Assembly: GCF_023712105.1 (NCBI RefSeq) | Contig: NZ_JAMLJI010000005.1 | Span: forward strand, 1-64,000 | Source of the DNA: Larsenimonas suaedae | Lineage (GTDB): Bacteria; Pseudomonadota; Gammaproteobacteria; Pseudomonadales; Halomonadaceae | Length of the DNA stretch: 64,000 bases | Reading direction: 5' to 3' | Shown: positions 9,986 to 25,007 of the stretch, one piece after another | Layout of the letters: every line of letters begins with the position of its first letter | Position numbering within the stretch: the first letter of the stretch is position 1 | Translations under genes and position numbers: made by a program | Notes under the pieces: generated by a model | The model's database searches: none | Told to the model about the DNA's origin: nothing | The model's input: the letters and a program-made list of their open reading frames with translations, nothing else

Positions 9986-10011
9986 AAGGGGCGCTTCGGC
10001 GCCCCTTTTTT
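9986..10011 (+). terminator. cioAB terminator
   Basis: Perfect 9-bp stem AAGGGGCGC / GCGCCCCTT around a stable TTCG tetraloop (9995-9998), ending in a run of six T. Confidence 0.93.
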
Positions 10012-10077
10012 GTTTTCGCATTGCGCGTCGGGTTTTGGATAGAATGTCGAACTTAGCTTATTAATAGGGTCGCTTTT

Positions 10078-11055
10078 ATGACCGTGCGAGACTTGCTTCG
10101 GCTTTTGTGTGATGGCGAATATCATTCCGGAGAAGAGCTGGGTGAGTATTTTGGGGTGTCACGAACCGCGATCTGGAAACAGCTTAAAAAGCTTGAGCAG
10201 ATGGGAATACCGCTTGAGGCCACTCGAGGGCGAGGGTATCGCGTGCCGAAGGGGCGTGGCCCGCTCAATGGAAACGAGATCATTGCCGGACTGGGGCGTG
10301 AAGCTCGGCGAGGGCTGACGCGCTTGTTTGTTGAGGACTCGCTCCCGTCAACGAATGCGTTCATGCTCGACAGGTTTGTGCACGGGGCCGGTCATGGCGA
10401 AGTCGCATTGGCTGAAGTTCAGACTGCGGGACGCGGTCGCCGTGGGCGAGCATGGGTCAGTAGCTGGGGGCAGGGCGTCTATCTATCGATGGGCTGGCGC
10501 TTCTCCAAAGGCGTTGCTGCGCTTGAGGGGTTGAGTCTTGCCGTCGGGGTGGTCGTTGCCGATCTTCTTTCAAGTCATGGTGTGCCGGTCAAGCTTAAGT
10601 GGCCCAATGATGTGCTCGTTGAGAAATCCGGCGCCTTTTTCAAACTGGGCGGCATTCTGCTTGAAGTTCGAGGTGATATGGAGGGGCCGTGCGATGTGGT
10701 TGTCGGCATCGGGCTCAATATGGATGCCCCGGACCCTGCGCGATTGGCCGCTATTCAGCCGGTGGCTGGCGTGCGAGATTACGCAGAGCTTGATCGAAAC
10801 GGGGTGGTCTCGGAGTTACTCGAGCAGCTTTTGAAGCTGATGCCTGAGTTTGAAGTGGCCGGGTTCAAAGCGTTTGCTGGTCGATGGAATACCTATCATG
10901 CCTTCAATGGACGCGAAATCATGGTTGCGCAAGGCAACGATGCATTTCAGGCGTTGGCCCTAGGTGTGGATGAGTCCGGTCGATTACAGGTGGAGCGAGG
11001 CGGTGTGATCGAGTGGCTCAGCGGAGGCGAAGTGACGGTAAGGGAGAGTGCATGA
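10078..11055 (+). CDS. birA: biotin operon repressor / biotin-protein ligase
   Basis: Activates biotin to biotinyl-AMP and transfers it to carboxyl carrier proteins. It also represses biotin genes through its N-terminal helix-turn-helix. The 325 residues show the wHTH (about 18-62, SGEELGEYFGVSRTAIWKQL), the adenylate loop TAGRGRRGRAW (about 118-128), KWPNDVLV, and the C-terminal SH3-like domain. The HTH makes it the bifunctional class. It overlaps coaX by 4 nt, the same birA-coaX pair seen in pseudomonads. Confidence 0.95.
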   Translation: MTVRDLLRLLCDGEYHSGEELGEYFGVSRTAIWKQLKKLEQMGIPLEATRGRGYRVPKGRGPLNGNEIIAGLGREARRGLTRLFVEDSLPSTNAFMLDRFVHGAGHGEVALAEVQTAGRGRRGRAWVSSWGQGVYLSMGWRFSKGVAALEGLSLAVGVVVADLLSSHGVPVKLKWPNDVLVEKSGAFFKLGGILLEVRGDMEGPCDVVVGIGLNMDAPDPARLAAIQPVAGVRDYAELDRNGVVSELLEQLLKLMPEFEVAGFKAFAGRWNTYHAFNGREIMVAQGNDAFQALALGVDESGRLQVERGGVIEWLSGGEVTVRESA

Positions 11056-11891
11056 TACTCGACCTTGATATAGGCAATACGCTCTCCAAGTGGCGGCTCA
11101 AGGATCCGGTTTCCAGTGAGATACGGTCACGTGGAGCCGTCTGGACGCGTGAAGAGTGGCGCCCTGGCGCGGATATCCCCGATCTCGAAGTGATTCAGCG
11201 GGTCCGAATCTCAAGTGTTGCCCAGAATGAGGTTCTTCAGGAAACGGTTGCGTTGCTTAAAAAGCGCATTCCTTCCATTTATGTTGCCCGGCCTAGTGTC
11301 GAGGCACTGGGTGTAACGTGTGGTTATGATACGCCGGCAAAGCTTGGGGTGGATCGCTGGCTGGGTGTGCTTTCGGGGTATCAGTTGACGGGGGGCTGCT
11401 GCGTCGTGGATTGCGGCAGTGCCATCACGATCGACTTCGTGCTTCCTGGTGGTCAGCATTTGGGGGGATACATCATCCCTGGGCTTCGTCTCATGAAGGA
11501 AACGCTCAAGCTTGGCACTCGGCGCGTGAGTATCGACCCGGACGCAGCTGTCGATGAGCTTCATTCTCCGGGGCGTAACACGGTGGATGCGGTTAACCAC
11601 GGCGTATTCATGGCGGCCATCAGTGCCATCCAGCGCATCTACTGCGACGTGTGCGATAAGGAGTCGGTCGCCTTGCCATTAATGTTGACCGGAGGCGATG
11701 CGCGGGTGGTGTCGACTGCACTTGGTGTGCCGCACGCGCTCTGGCCCGATATGGTATATGGCGGTCTCGAGGCCTTGTTTCCCATGACAAACGCAGAGCG
11801 GGCCGGGCGGCTTAGTGGGGCGCCGGCGCTGCCTGATACGCCATCGATCGAAAGGATACGCGCAGGCCTTGCATTTTCCACGTTGCTTTGA
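11052..11891 (+). CDS. coaX: type III pantothenate kinase
   Basis: First step of coenzyme A synthesis: phosphorylates pantothenate. It is the ASKHA-fold type III enzyme, unrelated to CoaA. The 279 residues have the N-terminal phosphate loop LDIGNTLSKW, CGSAITIDF (about 118-126) and the conserved GGYIIPGL. The chosen start is the ATG at 11052, which overlaps the birA stop as ATGA. An in-frame upstream ATG at 11013 lies inside birA and gives a non-conserved extension. Confidence 0.93.
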   Translation: MILDLDIGNTLSKWRLKDPVSSEIRSRGAVWTREEWRPGADIPDLEVIQRVRISSVAQNEVLQETVALLKKRIPSIYVARPSVEALGVTCGYDTPAKLGVDRWLGVLSGYQLTGGCCVVDCGSAITIDFVLPGGQHLGGYIIPGLRLMKETLKLGTRRVSIDPDAAVDELHSPGRNTVDAVNHGVFMAAISAIQRIYCDVCDKESVALPLMLTGGDARVVSTALGVPHALWPDMVYGGLEALFPMTNAERAGRLSGAPALPDTPSIERIRAGLAFSTLL

Positions 11892-11952
11892 CACAATTCG
11901 CACCGTCTTGAGGCGAGCCCCTGCGGATGCAGGCTACTGAATTCGAAAGGGC

Positions 11953-11980
11953 TTGACATCGCATTCATCAAATGTAGAAT
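11953..11980 (+). promoter_or_regulatory. promoter of the tRNA Tyr-Gly-Thr operon
   Basis: Consensus TTGACA at 11953-11958, a 16-nt spacer and TAGAAT at 11975-11980, followed by the GC-rich discriminator GCGTCGCC typical of growth-rate-controlled stable RNA promoters. The first tRNA starts at 11993. Confidence 0.85.
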
Positions 11981-11992
11981 GCGTCGCCAGTT

Positions 11993-12076
11993 GGAGGGAT
12001 TCCCGAGTGGTCAAAGGGAGCAGACTGTAAATCTGCCGCGAGAGCTTCGAAGGTTCGAATCCTTCTCCCTCCACCA
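11993..12076 (+). tRNA. tRNA-Tyr (GTA)
   Basis: Class II tRNA with a long variable arm, 84 nt. Acceptor GGAGGGA pairs with TCCCTCC, A73 and an encoded CCA end. Anticodon GTA at 12027-12029. T-loop GTTCGAATC is present. Confidence 0.96.
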
Positions 12077-12098
12077 ACTTCAAGATATCACTTGGCTG

Positions 12099-12172
<74 letters not shown>

Positions 12173-12177
12173 GATAG

Positions 12178-12252
12178 GCTCATGTAGCTCAGGGGTAGAG
12201 CACACCCTTGGTAAGGGTGAGGTCGACGGTTCAATTCCGTCCATGAGCTCCA
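12178..12252 (+). tRNA. tRNA-Thr (GGT)
   Basis: 75 nt. Acceptor GCTCATG pairs with CATGAGC, T73, encoded CCA. Anticodon stem CACCC/GGGTG, anticodon GGT at 12210-12212. In many gammaproteobacteria tufB follows this tRNA; here it does not. Confidence 0.96.
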
Positions 12253-12299
12253 TATGTGTATTGTCTTGTTGCATGAATTTCCTGTCTACTTCTCGAAGG

Positions 12300-12328
12300 T
12301 TGCAAGGTGGTTAACAGGGGTGTAGTAT
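12300..12328 (+). promoter_or_regulatory. promoter candidate for tRNA-Trp-secE-nusG
   Basis: TTGCAA at 12300-12305, a 17-nt spacer, TAGTAT at 12323-12328 and a GC-rich discriminator (CCCGCCGC). It is 32 bp before tRNA-Trp, in the spot where tufB is found in relatives. Confidence 0.5.
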
Positions 12329-12360
12329 TCCCGCCGCTTAGCAGGCTCTGAGGGTTGAAT

Positions 12361-12436
<76 letters not shown>

Positions 12437-12512
12437 TCTGCAAGATGGTAGCCTCCTGAAATGTCCAAATCGTTTTGAATAGCTGTCGCACGCCCTAGGG
12501 AGTTTTGTTTCC

Positions 12513-12881
12513 ATGAAGCATGAGGCTGAAGTGCAGGAATCGCGCCATGATGCGTTGAAATGGGCGGTTGTTGTTGTTCTTGTGGCGGCGATAGTGGTTG
12601 GTAATTCCTTCTTCTCCGATCTTGCACTTTTATACCGTGTGCTCGGGATTACCGCGCTCGGCCTGTTGGCAGCGTTCGTTGCGTTAATGACGAAACAGGG
12701 GAAGGAGCTGTCTGCGCTCGCCAAGAACTCACGTAAAGAAATTCAGCGTGTTGTCTGGCCCAGTCGTCAAGAGACGTTTCAAACAACAGCTATTGTACTG
12801 GTTGCCGTATTGGTTGTAGGGCTGGTGCTCTGGCTCATTGACACCTTCTTTGGTTGGGTGGTGTCGGGCATCATTGGTTAG
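12513..12881 (+). CDS. secE: preprotein translocase subunit SecE
   Basis: Essential clamp of the SecYEG channel. At 122 residues it is the long three-helix form of gammaproteobacteria: helices at about 17-34, 40-60 and 95-118. The conserved amphipathic segment [18 protein letters not shown] lies before the last helix. nusG starts 8 nt later. Confidence 0.95.
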   Translation: MKHEAEVQESRHDALKWAVVVVLVAAIVVGNSFFSDLALLYRVLGITALGLLAAFVALMTKQGKELSALAKNSRKEIQRVVWPSRQETFQTTAIVLVAVLVVGLVLWLIDTFFGWVVSGIIG

Positions 12882-12889
12882 GAGGCGTC

Positions 12890-13423
12890 ATGGCTAAGCG
12901 TTGGTATGTAGTACACGCTTATTCTGGTTTTGAGAAATATGTGATGCGCTCCTTGAAGGAGCGGGTCAAGCTTTATGAAGTCGATGATCTTTTCGGGGAA
13001 ATTCTTGTTCCTACGGAAGAGGTTGTCGAAATGCGGGATGGCAAGCGCCGCAAGAGTGAGCGCAAGTTTTACCCGGGCTATGTTCTGGTCGAGATGGAAA
13101 TGACCGATCAGACCTGGCATCTCGTCAATGAGACGCCCCGCGTCATGGGCTTTATTGGCGGAACGCCGGAAAAGCCGGCTCCGATCACAACGCGCGAGGC
13201 GGATGCAATCCTGCAGCGCGTGCAGGATGGTAGTGAAAGTCCTCGTCCGAAAACCATGTTCGACGCAGGGGAGACCGTTCGTGTAACTGATGGCCCCTTT
13301 GCCGACTTCAATGGTGTGGTGGAAGAGGTCAACTACGAGAAAAGTCGTCTTCAGGTCAGCGTGCTCATTTTCGGGCGTGCAACACCTGTCGAGCTCGAGT
13401 TTTCTCAGGTAGAGAAAGAGTAG
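12890..13423 (+). CDS. nusG: transcription termination/antitermination protein NusG
   Basis: Binds RNA polymerase through its N-terminal domain and Rho or ribosomal S10 through its C-terminal KOW domain, coupling transcription to translation. 177 residues beginning [16 protein letters not shown] after Met-Ala. The KOW motif [18 protein letters not shown] is near residues 128-145. The ATG at 12890 is preceded by GGAGG and gives the family N-terminus; an in-frame ATG at 12854 would add 12 residues from within secE and is rejected. Confidence 0.96.
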   Translation: MAKRWYVVHAYSGFEKYVMRSLKERVKLYEVDDLFGEILVPTEEVVEMRDGKRRKSERKFYPGYVLVEMEMTDQTWHLVNETPRVMGFIGGTPEKPAPITTREADAILQRVQDGSESPRPKTMFDAGETVRVTDGPFADFNGVVEEVNYEKSRLQVSVLIFGRATPVELEFSQVEKE

Positions 13424-13499
13424 TCTGGTTTGTGTCCGCCGGTTCGGTGGATGAAAACAGGGGAGCCGTTCAGGCGCTATAACCCAACTGGAGTAGAAA

Positions 13500-13931
13500 A
13501 TGGCTAAGAAAGTCCAAGCGTATATCAAGCTGCAGGTTGCAGCCGGTAAGGCCAACCCGAGTCCGCCCGTAGGTCCGGCTCTTGGTCAGCACGGCGTCAA
13601 TATCATGGAGTTCTGCAAAGCGTTCAACGCAGCGACTCAGGATGTCGAGCCGGGCCTTCCGACACCTGTCGTTATCACGGTCTATTCAGATCGTAGCTTC
13701 ACATTCGTCACCAAGACACCGCCCGCGGCTGTCCTGCTCAAGAAAGCAGCTGGCATCAAGTCGGGTTCTGGTGTTCCGAACAAGACCAAGGTCGGCACGG
13801 TTACTCGCGAGCAGCTCGAAGAGATCGCTCGCACGAAAGAGCCGGATCTGACTGCGGCTGACATGGATGCGGCGGTGCGTACCATTGCTGGTAGCGCGCG
13901 CAGCATGGGTCTGAATGTGGAGGGCCTTTAA
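13500..13931 (+). CDS. rplK: 50S ribosomal protein L11
   Basis: Part of the GTPase-associated centre on 23S rRNA; needed for RelA activation and release factor function. 143 residues with the Pro-rich hinge [17 protein letters not shown] near residues 20-36. Normal length. rplA starts 2 nt after its stop, so L11 and L1 form one unit. Confidence 0.97.
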   Translation: MAKKVQAYIKLQVAAGKANPSPPVGPALGQHGVNIMEFCKAFNAATQDVEPGLPTPVVITVYSDRSFTFVTKTPPAAVLLKKAAGIKSGSGVPNKTKVGTVTREQLEEIARTKEPDLTAADMDAAVRTIAGSARSMGLNVEGL

Positions 13932-13933
13932 TA

Positions 13934-14626
13934 ATGGCTAAGCTAAGCAAGCGCATGAAGGCGGTCCGCGAGAAAGTGGATCCAGCCAAGACATACAGCC
14001 TTGAAGAGGCAGTATCACTTCTTAATGAACTTTCTTCTGTAAAGTTCAAGGAATCGTTTGAAGTGGCTGTCAATCTCGGCGTCGATCCGCGTAAATCGGA
14101 TCAGGTTGTACGTGGTGCGACCGTTATGCCTAACGGTACAGGTAATGACGTACGCGTTGCCGTATTTGCCCAGGGCGCTGCTGCAGACGCTGCAAAAGAA
14201 GCGGGCGCAGACATCGTTGGTATGGACGAGCTGGCTGAAGACGTCAAAAAGGGTAACCTCAATTTTGACGTTGTTATCGCTGCGCCGGACGCCATGCGCG
14301 TCGTCGGTCAGTTGGGTCAGATCCTTGGTCCGCGTGGCCTGATGCCGAACCCGAAAGTCGGCACTGTTACGCCGGACGTCGCTACCGCGGTCAACAATGC
14401 CAAGGCTGGTCAGGTTCGTTTCCGTACCGACAAAAACGGCATTATCCATGCCGGTATCGGTAAGGTCGGTTTTAGCGCTGAAGCCATCCAGGGCAACGTT
14501 GATGCTCTGGTTGCCGAGCTCAAAAAGCTCAAGCCGAGCACGTCGAAAGGGGTTTACCTGAAGAAGGTTTCTCTTTCCACGACGATGGGTCCTGGTGTTA
14601 CAATCGATCATTCGTCTCTAGCATAA
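13934..14626 (+). CDS. rplA: 50S ribosomal protein L1
   Basis: L1 stalk protein that helps E-site tRNA leave; in relatives it also represses its own mRNA by binding near the rplK start. 230 residues, with the conserved [19 protein letters not shown] (about 135-153). Complete. Followed by the long L10 leader. Confidence 0.97.
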   Translation: MAKLSKRMKAVREKVDPAKTYSLEEAVSLLNELSSVKFKESFEVAVNLGVDPRKSDQVVRGATVMPNGTGNDVRVAVFAQGAAADAAKEAGADIVGMDELAEDVKKGNLNFDVVIAAPDAMRVVGQLGQILGPRGLMPNPKVGTVTPDVATAVNNAKAGQVRFRTDKNGIIHAGIGKVGFSAEAIQGNVDALVAELKKLKPSTSKGVYLKKVSLSTTMGPGVTIDHSSLA

Positions 14627-14635
14627 TGGCTGGAG

Positions 14636-14820
14636 CGGAAAACTTTGCGGTCCCCGTGCTTGCGCGGGGTTCCGTCAAAGACCGTAGGCGCTTCGGCTTA
14701 ATGTTATAAGACATGCCTACGCAGATGGTGACAGCGCCTGGCGCTGGCCATCTTCAAGGCTTCATCCCTGGATGAAGATAGATGGTAACCCCGCCGCCTC
14801 GATAATCGAAGCGGGTACGA
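14636..14820 (+). ncRNA. ribosomal protein L10 leader (autoregulatory mRNA element)
   Basis: The 207-nt gap between rplA and rplJ folds as expected for the L10 leader: an extended arm with ACCGTAGGC pairing to GCCTACGC across the TTATAAGACAT segment, then AGATGGTGACAGCGCC. An additional hairpin CCCCG/CGGGG lies near 14654-14671. In E. coli the L10-L12 complex binds such a leader to repress rplJL. Ends were placed by eye. Confidence 0.8.
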
Positions 14821-14833
14821 AGGAGTAAGTAAA

Positions 14834-15337
14834 GTGCCATTAGGTCTCGAAGACAAAAAGGCAATTGTTGCTGAAGTCAGCGAAACCGCTAGCGCTGCAC
14901 TCTCCGTCGTTGTTGCCGACTCTCGTGGTGTTACTGTTGGCGCGATGACCGAATTGCGCAAACAGGCTCGTGACAACAATGTCCAGCTGCGCGTCGTGCG
15001 CAATACGCTGGCTCGTCGCGCGCTCGAAGGCACTACGTACGAATGCCTGAATGAAGCATTCGTAGGGCCGACTCTGCTGGCTTTCTCCATGGACCATCCG
15101 GGCGCCGGAGCGCGTCTGTTCAAGGAGTTTTCAAAGCAAGAGCAGGCTTTCGAAGTCAAGGCAATGGCGTACGAGGGCGAGTTCATTGCAGCGGGCGATA
15201 TCGATCGTCTGGCGAATCTGCCGACTTACGACGAAGCGATCGCCAAGCTGATGTCTGTAATGAAAGAAGCCTCCGCTGGCAAGCTTGTTCGAACTCTGGC
15301 TGCACTGCGCGACAAGAAAGAGGAAGAAGCAGCTTAA
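14834..15337 (+). CDS. rplJ: 50S ribosomal protein L10
   Basis: Base of the L7/L12 stalk; its C-terminal helix holds L12 dimers. 167 residues beginning [16 protein letters not shown]. Start codon is GTG, preceded by AAGGAG at a good distance. The non-ATG start and structured leader fit strong translational autocontrol. Confidence 0.96.
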   Translation: MPLGLEDKKAIVAEVSETASAALSVVVADSRGVTVGAMTELRKQARDNNVQLRVVRNTLARRALEGTTYECLNEAFVGPTLLAFSMDHPGAGARLFKEFSKQEQAFEVKAMAYEGEFIAAGDIDRLANLPTYDEAIAKLMSVMKEASAGKLVRTLAALRDKKEEEAA

Positions 15338-15413
15338 TTGCTGTCCTCTGCAGGTGTATCCATTCATTGATTGAGCACGTGGTGCTCCGCAAAGATTTTA
15401 GGATTGAGTAATC

Positions 15414-15785
15414 ATGGCATTGAACAAAGAAGACATCATCAACGCTGTTGCTGAAATGTCTGTCATGGAAGTCGCTGAGCTGATCGAAGCGATGGAAGAA
15501 AAATTCGGTGTTACTGCAGCAGCAGCTGTTGTTGCTGGTCCTGGTGGCGGCGAAGCCGAAGCAGCAGAAGAGCAGACTGAATTCGACCTGGTTCTGGCAT
15601 CTGCTGGTGACAAGAAAGTTAACGTCATCAAAGCTGTTCGTGAGATCACAGGTCTTGGCCTGAAAGAAGCCAAAGGTGCTGTCGACGGCGCGCCGGCTAC
15701 CCTGAAAGAGGGTATGTCCAAGGACGACGCTGAAGAAGCCAAGAAAAAGCTGGAAGAAGCTGGTGCAACTGTAGAACTCAAGTAA
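15414..15785 (+). CDS. rplL: 50S ribosomal protein L7/L12
   Basis: Stalk protein that recruits translation GTPases, present in several copies per ribosome. 123 residues: N-terminal dimerisation part, Ala/Gly-rich hinge ([19 protein letters not shown], about 36-54) and a C-terminal domain with the factor-binding [15 protein letters not shown]. Followed by the attenuator before rpoB. Confidence 0.97.
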   Translation: MALNKEDIINAVAEMSVMEVAELIEAMEEKFGVTAAAAVVAGPGGGEAEAAEEQTEFDLVLASAGDKKVNVIKAVREITGLGLKEAKGAVDGAPATLKEGMSKDDAEEAKKKLEEAGATVELK

Positions 15786-15828
15786 TCGCATGATTGCTTG
15801 GTTGGGGTGCACTGCTTAACGCATCCAC

Positions 15829-15862
15829 GGCTGGTGGCGGATTAACCGCTGCCAGCCTTTTT
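15829..15862 (+). terminator. rplL-rpoB attenuator
   Basis: 12-bp stem (15829-15840 with 15846-15857, two G-U pairs), 5-nt loop ATTAA and five T. Partial termination at this joint is known in E. coli and lowers rpoBC expression relative to rplJL. Confidence 0.85.
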
Positions 15863-16029
15863 CTGTTGCTACCGACATACTCAATACGTCAGTCAACGTT
15901 ATGGTGTGAGGTGTCGGACGAATTTAACAACGGCGAGCACAGGGCTTGCCGTTGGCGCCTGACAGGCCGGGCCTGTCGCGGCGTGCCGACCGTGCCGGTC
16001 ACTCATGGTGAACAAGCTGGGGAATACAG

Positions 16030-19000
16030 ATGGCTTACTCATACACTGAGAAAAAACGCATCCGCAAGGATTTTGGCAAACTGCCCCAAGTGATGGATGT
16101 GCCTTACTTGCTGGCCATCCAGCTTGACTCCTATCACGACTTCCTCCAACAGGAGATGGCGCCTGCAAAGCGCCGCGATGTCGGTCTGCATGCCGCTTTC
16201 AGCTCCGTATTTCCGATCGAGAGCTTTTCGGGCAATGCAGCGCTCGAATACGTCAGCTACCGTTTTGGTACGCCCGCTTTCGATGTCAAGGAGTGCCAGC
16301 AGCGCGGAGTGACTTACTCTGCACCGCTGCGCGTCAAGGTTCGCTTGATCATTTATGACAAGGAATCTTCGAACAAGGCAATTAAGGACATTAAAGAGCA
16401 AGAAGTCTACATGGGAGAAATTCCTCTCATGACAGAAAATGGCACCTTTGTGGTCAACGGGACCGAGCGTGTCATTGTTTCTCAGCTGCACCGCAGTCCC
16501 GGTGTGTTTTTCGACCACGACAAGGGTAAGAGTCACTCGTCCGGTAAGCTGCTTTATTCAGCGCGAGTCATCCCTTATCGCGGTTCGTGGCTCGATTTCG
16601 AGTTTGATCCCAAAGATAACGTTTATGTGCGTATCGACCGCCGCAGAAAACTGCCGGCTACGGTGCTGCTGCGTGCGTTGGGCTTCAGCTCAGAAGAAAT
16701 GCTGGGTATGTTCTTCGATACATCCGTATTTCATGTTGAGAAATCCGGGTTCTCAGTTGAGCTTGTTCCGGCGCGCCTGCGCGGTGAGACTGCAATCTTC
16801 GACATTCGTGACAACGAAGGTGGCTTGATCGTCGAAGAAGGTCGCCGCATTACTCAAAAGCATATTCGTCAGCTCGAAAAGGCCGGTATCGAACGTCTCG
16901 ACGTTCCGATGGAGTACCTGCTTGGCAAGACGCTGGCAAAGGATCAGATCGACCCGAATACTGGCGAACTGATCTGCAATTGCAATACCGAACTGACGGA
17001 AGATCTGATCGCCAAGTTGGGCCAGGCAGGCATTGCCTCGCTAGAGGTGTTATATACCAACGACCTCGATACGGGTGCGTTTGTCTCGGATACGCTCAAA
17101 CTCGATACCACCTCATCACGCCTTGAAGCGCTGGTTGAGATTTATCGAATGATGCGTCCGGGCGAGCCGCCGACCAAGGAAGCGGCAGAGTCTCTGTTCA
17201 ATAACCTGTTCTTTACCGAAGATCGTTATGATCTTTCCGGTGTCGGTCGAATGAAGTTCAACCGCCGTCTGCGTCGGGATACCGATGAGGGCGAGGGCGT
17301 GTTGTCCAATGACGACATCGTAACGGTAATGCGTGAGCTGATCAGCATTCGTAACGGCGTTGGTGAAGTCGATGACATCGACCACCTGGGTAACCGTCGT
17401 ATTCGAAGCGTCGGTGAGATGGCGGAGAACCAGTTCCGTGTCGGTCTGGTGCGTGTCGAACGTGCCGTACGTGAGCGCCTCTCCATGGCAGAAAGCGAAG
17501 GCCTGATGCCGCAGGACCTGATCAACGCCAAGCCGGTTGCGGCGGCGGTGAAGGAGTTCTTCGGTTCTAGCCAGCTTTCCCAGTTCATGGACCAGAACAA
17601 CCCGCTGTCGGAGGTGACGCACAAGCGTCGTGTTTCCGCATTGGGTCCGGGTGGTCTGACGCGTGAGCGCGCCGGTTTCGAAGTGCGTGACGTTCACGCG
17701 ACGCACTATGGCCGCTTGTGCCCGATCGAAACGCCGGAAGGCCCGAACATCGGTTTGATCAACTCGCTGGCGACGTACTCGCGTACCAATAGCTACGGGT
17801 TCCTCGAGACCTCGTACCGCAAGGTCGTGGACCGCAAGGTGACCGACGATGTCGTGAACCTGTCTGCCATCGAAGAGGGCGATTTCGTTATCGCTCAGGC
17901 CTCGGCCACGGTCGATGAGCAGGGCAACCTGATTGATGATCTGGTCCAGGTTCGTCACAAGGGTGAAACCACCTTCATGACGCCTGACAAGGTCACCCTG
18001 ATGGACGTGTCTCCGCGTCAGGTCGTGTCCGTTGCCGCGGCGCTGATCCCGTTCCTCGAGCACGATGACGCTAACCGCGCCTTGATGGGCTCGAACATGC
18101 AGCGTCAGGCTGTACCGACACTGCGCGCCGATAAGCCGCTTGTTGGTACCGGCATGGAGCGTTTTGTTGCACGTGACTCTGGCGTGTGCGCTGTAGCGCG
18201 TCGCGGTGGTGTGGTCGATTCGGTCGATGCCAAGCGTATCGTTATTCGTGTCAGTGAAGATGAAATCGAGGGCGGTGAAGCCGGCGTCGACATCTACAAC
18301 CTGACCAAGTACGTGCGCTCGAACCAGAATACCTGCATGAATCAGCGGCCTGTCGTGCGCCCAGGCGATCTGGTAGCGCGTGGCGATAACCTGGCCGATG
18401 GTCCGTCCGTTGATATGGGTGATCTGGCGCTTGGTCAGAACATGCGTCTCGCGTTCATGCCCTGGAATGGCTACAACTTCGAGGACTCGATTCTGATTTC
18501 AGAGCGTGTCGTTGAAGAGGACCGGTTCACTACCATTCATATCCAGGAACTGACCTGCGTGTCGCGAGACACCAAGCTTGGTTCTGAAGAGATTTCTTCG
18601 GATATTCCGAACGTGGGTGAGTCGGCGCTTTCGAAGCTTGATGAATCCGGCATTGTCTATATCGGTGCGGAAATCAATCCTGGCGATATTCTGGTCGGTA
18701 AAGTCACGCCGAAGGGCGAGACCCAGCTGACGCCGGAGGAGAAGCTTCTGCGCGCCATCTTCGGTGAGAAGGCCTCTGATGTTAAAGACACATCCTTGCG
18801 TGCCTCAACGGGTATGAAAGGAACGGTCATCGACGTTCAGGTCTTTACGCGTGATGGGGTCGAGAAGGACCAGCGCGCGCTATCGATCGAGCAAATGCAG
18901 CTCGATGAAGTGCGCAAGGATCTTCAGGAAACCTATCGTATCGCCGAGGATGCGACGTTTGAGCGTCTTCATCGTGCCTTGAGCGATCAGCCGGTCAACG

Positions 19001-20106
19001 GCGGTCCGAATCTCAAGAAGGGCGACGTGCTGTCTGAGGCCTATCTTGATGATCTGCCGCGCCAGCAGTGGTTCAAGCTGCGCCTGCAGGACGAGACGCT
19101 CAATGAGCTTCTGTCTCAGGCCGACGAGCAGCTTCAGAATCGCCGCAAGGAGATGGACGAGCGTTTCGAAGACAAGAAACGCAAGTTGACTCAGGGTGAT
19201 GATCTGGCGCCGGGCGTACTTAAGATCGTCAAGGTCTATCTGGCCGTTAAGCGCCGGATTCAGCCAGGCGACAAGATGGCGGGTCGTCACGGTAACAAGG
19301 GTGTCATTTCCGCGATTATGCCGGTCGAGGACATGCCGTTCGACGAAACGGGCATGCCCGTCGATGTGGTGCTTAACCCCTTGGGTGTACCGTCACGAAT
19401 GAACGTCGGTCAGATTCTCGAAACCCACCTCGGCCTGGCCGCGTGGGGGCTTGGCGAGAAGATCAACCGCATGATGCAAAATGCACGCGATCAGCAGCTC
19501 GGCGAAATGCGCGAGTTCCTTGCCAAGGTCTACAACGAGAGCGGCGGTCGTCAGGAAACGCTCGATGAGCTCAGTGATGATGAAATCATCACCCTGGCCA
19601 AGAACCTGTCGAAGGGTGTGCCGATTTCGACACCGGTCTTCGATGGTGCCAAGGAAAGTGAGATCAAGGGGCTTCTGCGACTCGCTGATCTGCCGGATTC
19701 CGGTCAGATGACGCTGTTCGACGGGCGTACCGGCGAGAAGTTCGATCGTCCGGTGACGGTCGGTTATATGTACATGCTCAAGCTCAACCACCTGGTCGAT
19801 GACAAGATGCACGCTCGTTCCACGGGCTCCTACTCGCTGGTAACACAGCAGCCGTTGGGCGGTAAAGCTCAGTTCGGTGGTCAGCGTTTCGGTGAGATGG
19901 AGGTCTGGGCCCTCGAGGCGTACGGCGCAGCCTACACGCTTCAAGAGATGCTGACGGTCAAATCCGATGACGTCGAAGGGCGAACCAAGATGTACAAGAA
20001 CATCGTGGATGGCGATCACAGCATGCAAGCAGGTATGCCGGAATCGTTCAACGTACTCGTCAAAGAGATTCGCTCGCTGGGTATCGACATCGAGCTTGAA
20101 AGCTAA
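16030..20106 (+). CDS. rpoB: DNA-directed RNA polymerase subunit beta
   Basis: Catalytic core subunit with beta-prime; target of rifampicin. 1358 residues against 1342 in E. coli. The rifampicin region is wild type ([20 protein letters not shown], followed by [10 protein letters not shown]). Also seen: [16 protein letters not shown] and, near the C-terminus, [21 protein letters not shown]. Complete, with its stop 84 nt before rpoC. Confidence 0.98.
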   Translation: MAYSYTEKKRIRKDFGKLPQVMDVPYLLAIQLDSYHDFLQQEMAPAKRRDVGLHAAFSSVFPIESFSGNAALEYVSYRFGTPAFDVKECQQRGVTYSAPLRVKVRLIIYDKESSNKAIKDIKEQEVYMGEIPLMTENGTFVVNGTERVIVSQLHRSPGVFFDHDKGKSHSSGKLLYSARVIPYRGSWLDFEFDPKDNVYVRIDRRRKLPATVLLRALGFSSEEMLGMFFDTSVFHVEKSGFSVELVPARLRGETAIFDIRDNEGGLIVEEGRRITQKHIRQLEKAGIERLDVPMEYLLGKTLAKDQIDPNTGELICNCNTELTEDLIAKLGQAGIASLEVLYTNDLDTGAFVSDTLKLDTTSSRLEALVEIYRMMRPGEPPTKEAAESLFNNLFFTEDRYDLSGVGRMKFNRRLRRDTDEGEGVLSNDDIVTVMRELISIRNGVGEVDDIDHLGNRRIRSVGEMAENQFRVGLVRVERAVRERLSMAESEGLMPQDLINAKPVAAAVKEFFGSSQLSQFMDQNNPLSEVTHKRRVSALGPGGLTRERAGFEVRDVHATHYGRLCPIETPEGPNIGLINSLATYSRTNSYGFLETSYRKVVDRKVTDDVVNLSAIEEGDFVIAQASATVDEQGNLIDDLVQVRHKGETTFMTPDKVTLMDVSPRQVVSVAAALIPFLEHDDANRALMGSNMQRQAVPTLRADKPLVGTGMERFVARDSGVCAVARRGGVVDSVDAKRIVIRVSEDEIEGGEAGVDIYNLTKYVRSNQNTCMNQRPVVRPGDLVARGDNLADGPSVDMGDLALGQNMRLAFMPWNGYNFEDSILISERVVEEDRFTTIHIQELTCVSRDTKLGSEEISSDIPNVGESALSKLDESGIVYIGAEINPGDILVGKVTPKGETQLTPEEKLLRAIFGEKASDVKDTSLRASTGMKGTVIDVQVFTRDGVEKDQRALSIEQMQLDEVRKDLQETYRIAEDATFERLHRALSDQPVNGGPNLKKGDVLSEAYLDDLPRQQWFKLRLQDETLNELLSQADEQLQNRRKEMDERFEDKKRKLTQGDDLAPGVLKIVKVYLAVKRRIQPGDKMAGRHGNKGVISAIMPVEDMPFDETGMPVDVVLNPLGVPSRMNVGQILETHLGLAAWGLGEKINRMMQNARDQQLGEMREFLAKVYNESGGRQETLDELSDDEIITLAKNLSKGVPISTPVFDGAKESEIKGLLRLADLPDSGQMTLFDGRTGEKFDRPVTVGYMYMLKLNHLVDDKMHARSTGSYSLVTQQPLGGKAQFGGQRFGEMEVWALEAYGAAYTLQEMLTVKSDDVEGRTKMYKNIVDGDHSMQAGMPESFNVLVKEIRSLGIDIELES

Positions 20107-20138
20107 GGCGATTCGCCGAACACCCTTTGTTGGTCCGC

Positions 20139-20158
20139 GGGGGGGATTCGTCCCCCCT
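20139..20158 (+). other. GC-rich hairpin in the rpoB-rpoC spacer
   Basis: Seven G, then A, TTCG loop, T and six C (20139-20157) form a perfect very stable hairpin; 20158 T can add a wobble pair. There is no T tract, so it is not an intrinsic terminator. A second small stem CTCCG/CGGAG lies just before the rpoC start. Confidence 0.75.
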
Positions 20159-20190
20159 GCCCATGACAACTCCGCAACGGAGCCGACCCT

Positions 20191-24405
<4,215 letters not shown>

Positions 24406-24446
24406 GGGAAGTGGGGCACCGAGGGGCGATGCCGCTCGGTGCGGGC

Positions 24447-24475
24447 TTGACGCCTATTGCCCAAAAACCTAAAAT
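24447..24475 (+). promoter_or_regulatory. str operon promoter
   Basis: TTGACG at 24447-24452, a 17-nt spacer and TAAAAT at 24470-24475, about 75 nt before rpsL. Just upstream, GCACCGAG (24416-24423) and CTCGGTGC (24435-24442) form an 8-bp hairpin after rpoC, which may partly terminate the rpoBC transcript although no T tract follows. Confidence 0.7.
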
Positions 24476-24546
24476 TCGCAGCCTTTGACAGTGGGAGAGT
24501 CTATGCTCTCCTGCTGCTTTAAGTGTCGAAACCCTCATTGGAGTGA

Positions 24547-24924
<378 letters not shown>

Positions 24925-25007
24925 ATTCAATGCTGGTCTGATAAGAGTAAGGTCGGGCGAAGTTGTTCCGAGGTTACCTGAAGGACCCTTAAAAAAGAGG
25001 GCTTGTC

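Noticed and set aside
9974..10077. A CydX-like small subunit after cioB
   Set aside because: Only a terminator and the birA upstream region are there; no short hydrophobic ORF was found.
24485..24510. A second str promoter at TTGACA near 24485
   Set aside because: TATGCT follows after only about 12 nt, too close for sigma-70; the 24447-24475 pair fits better.
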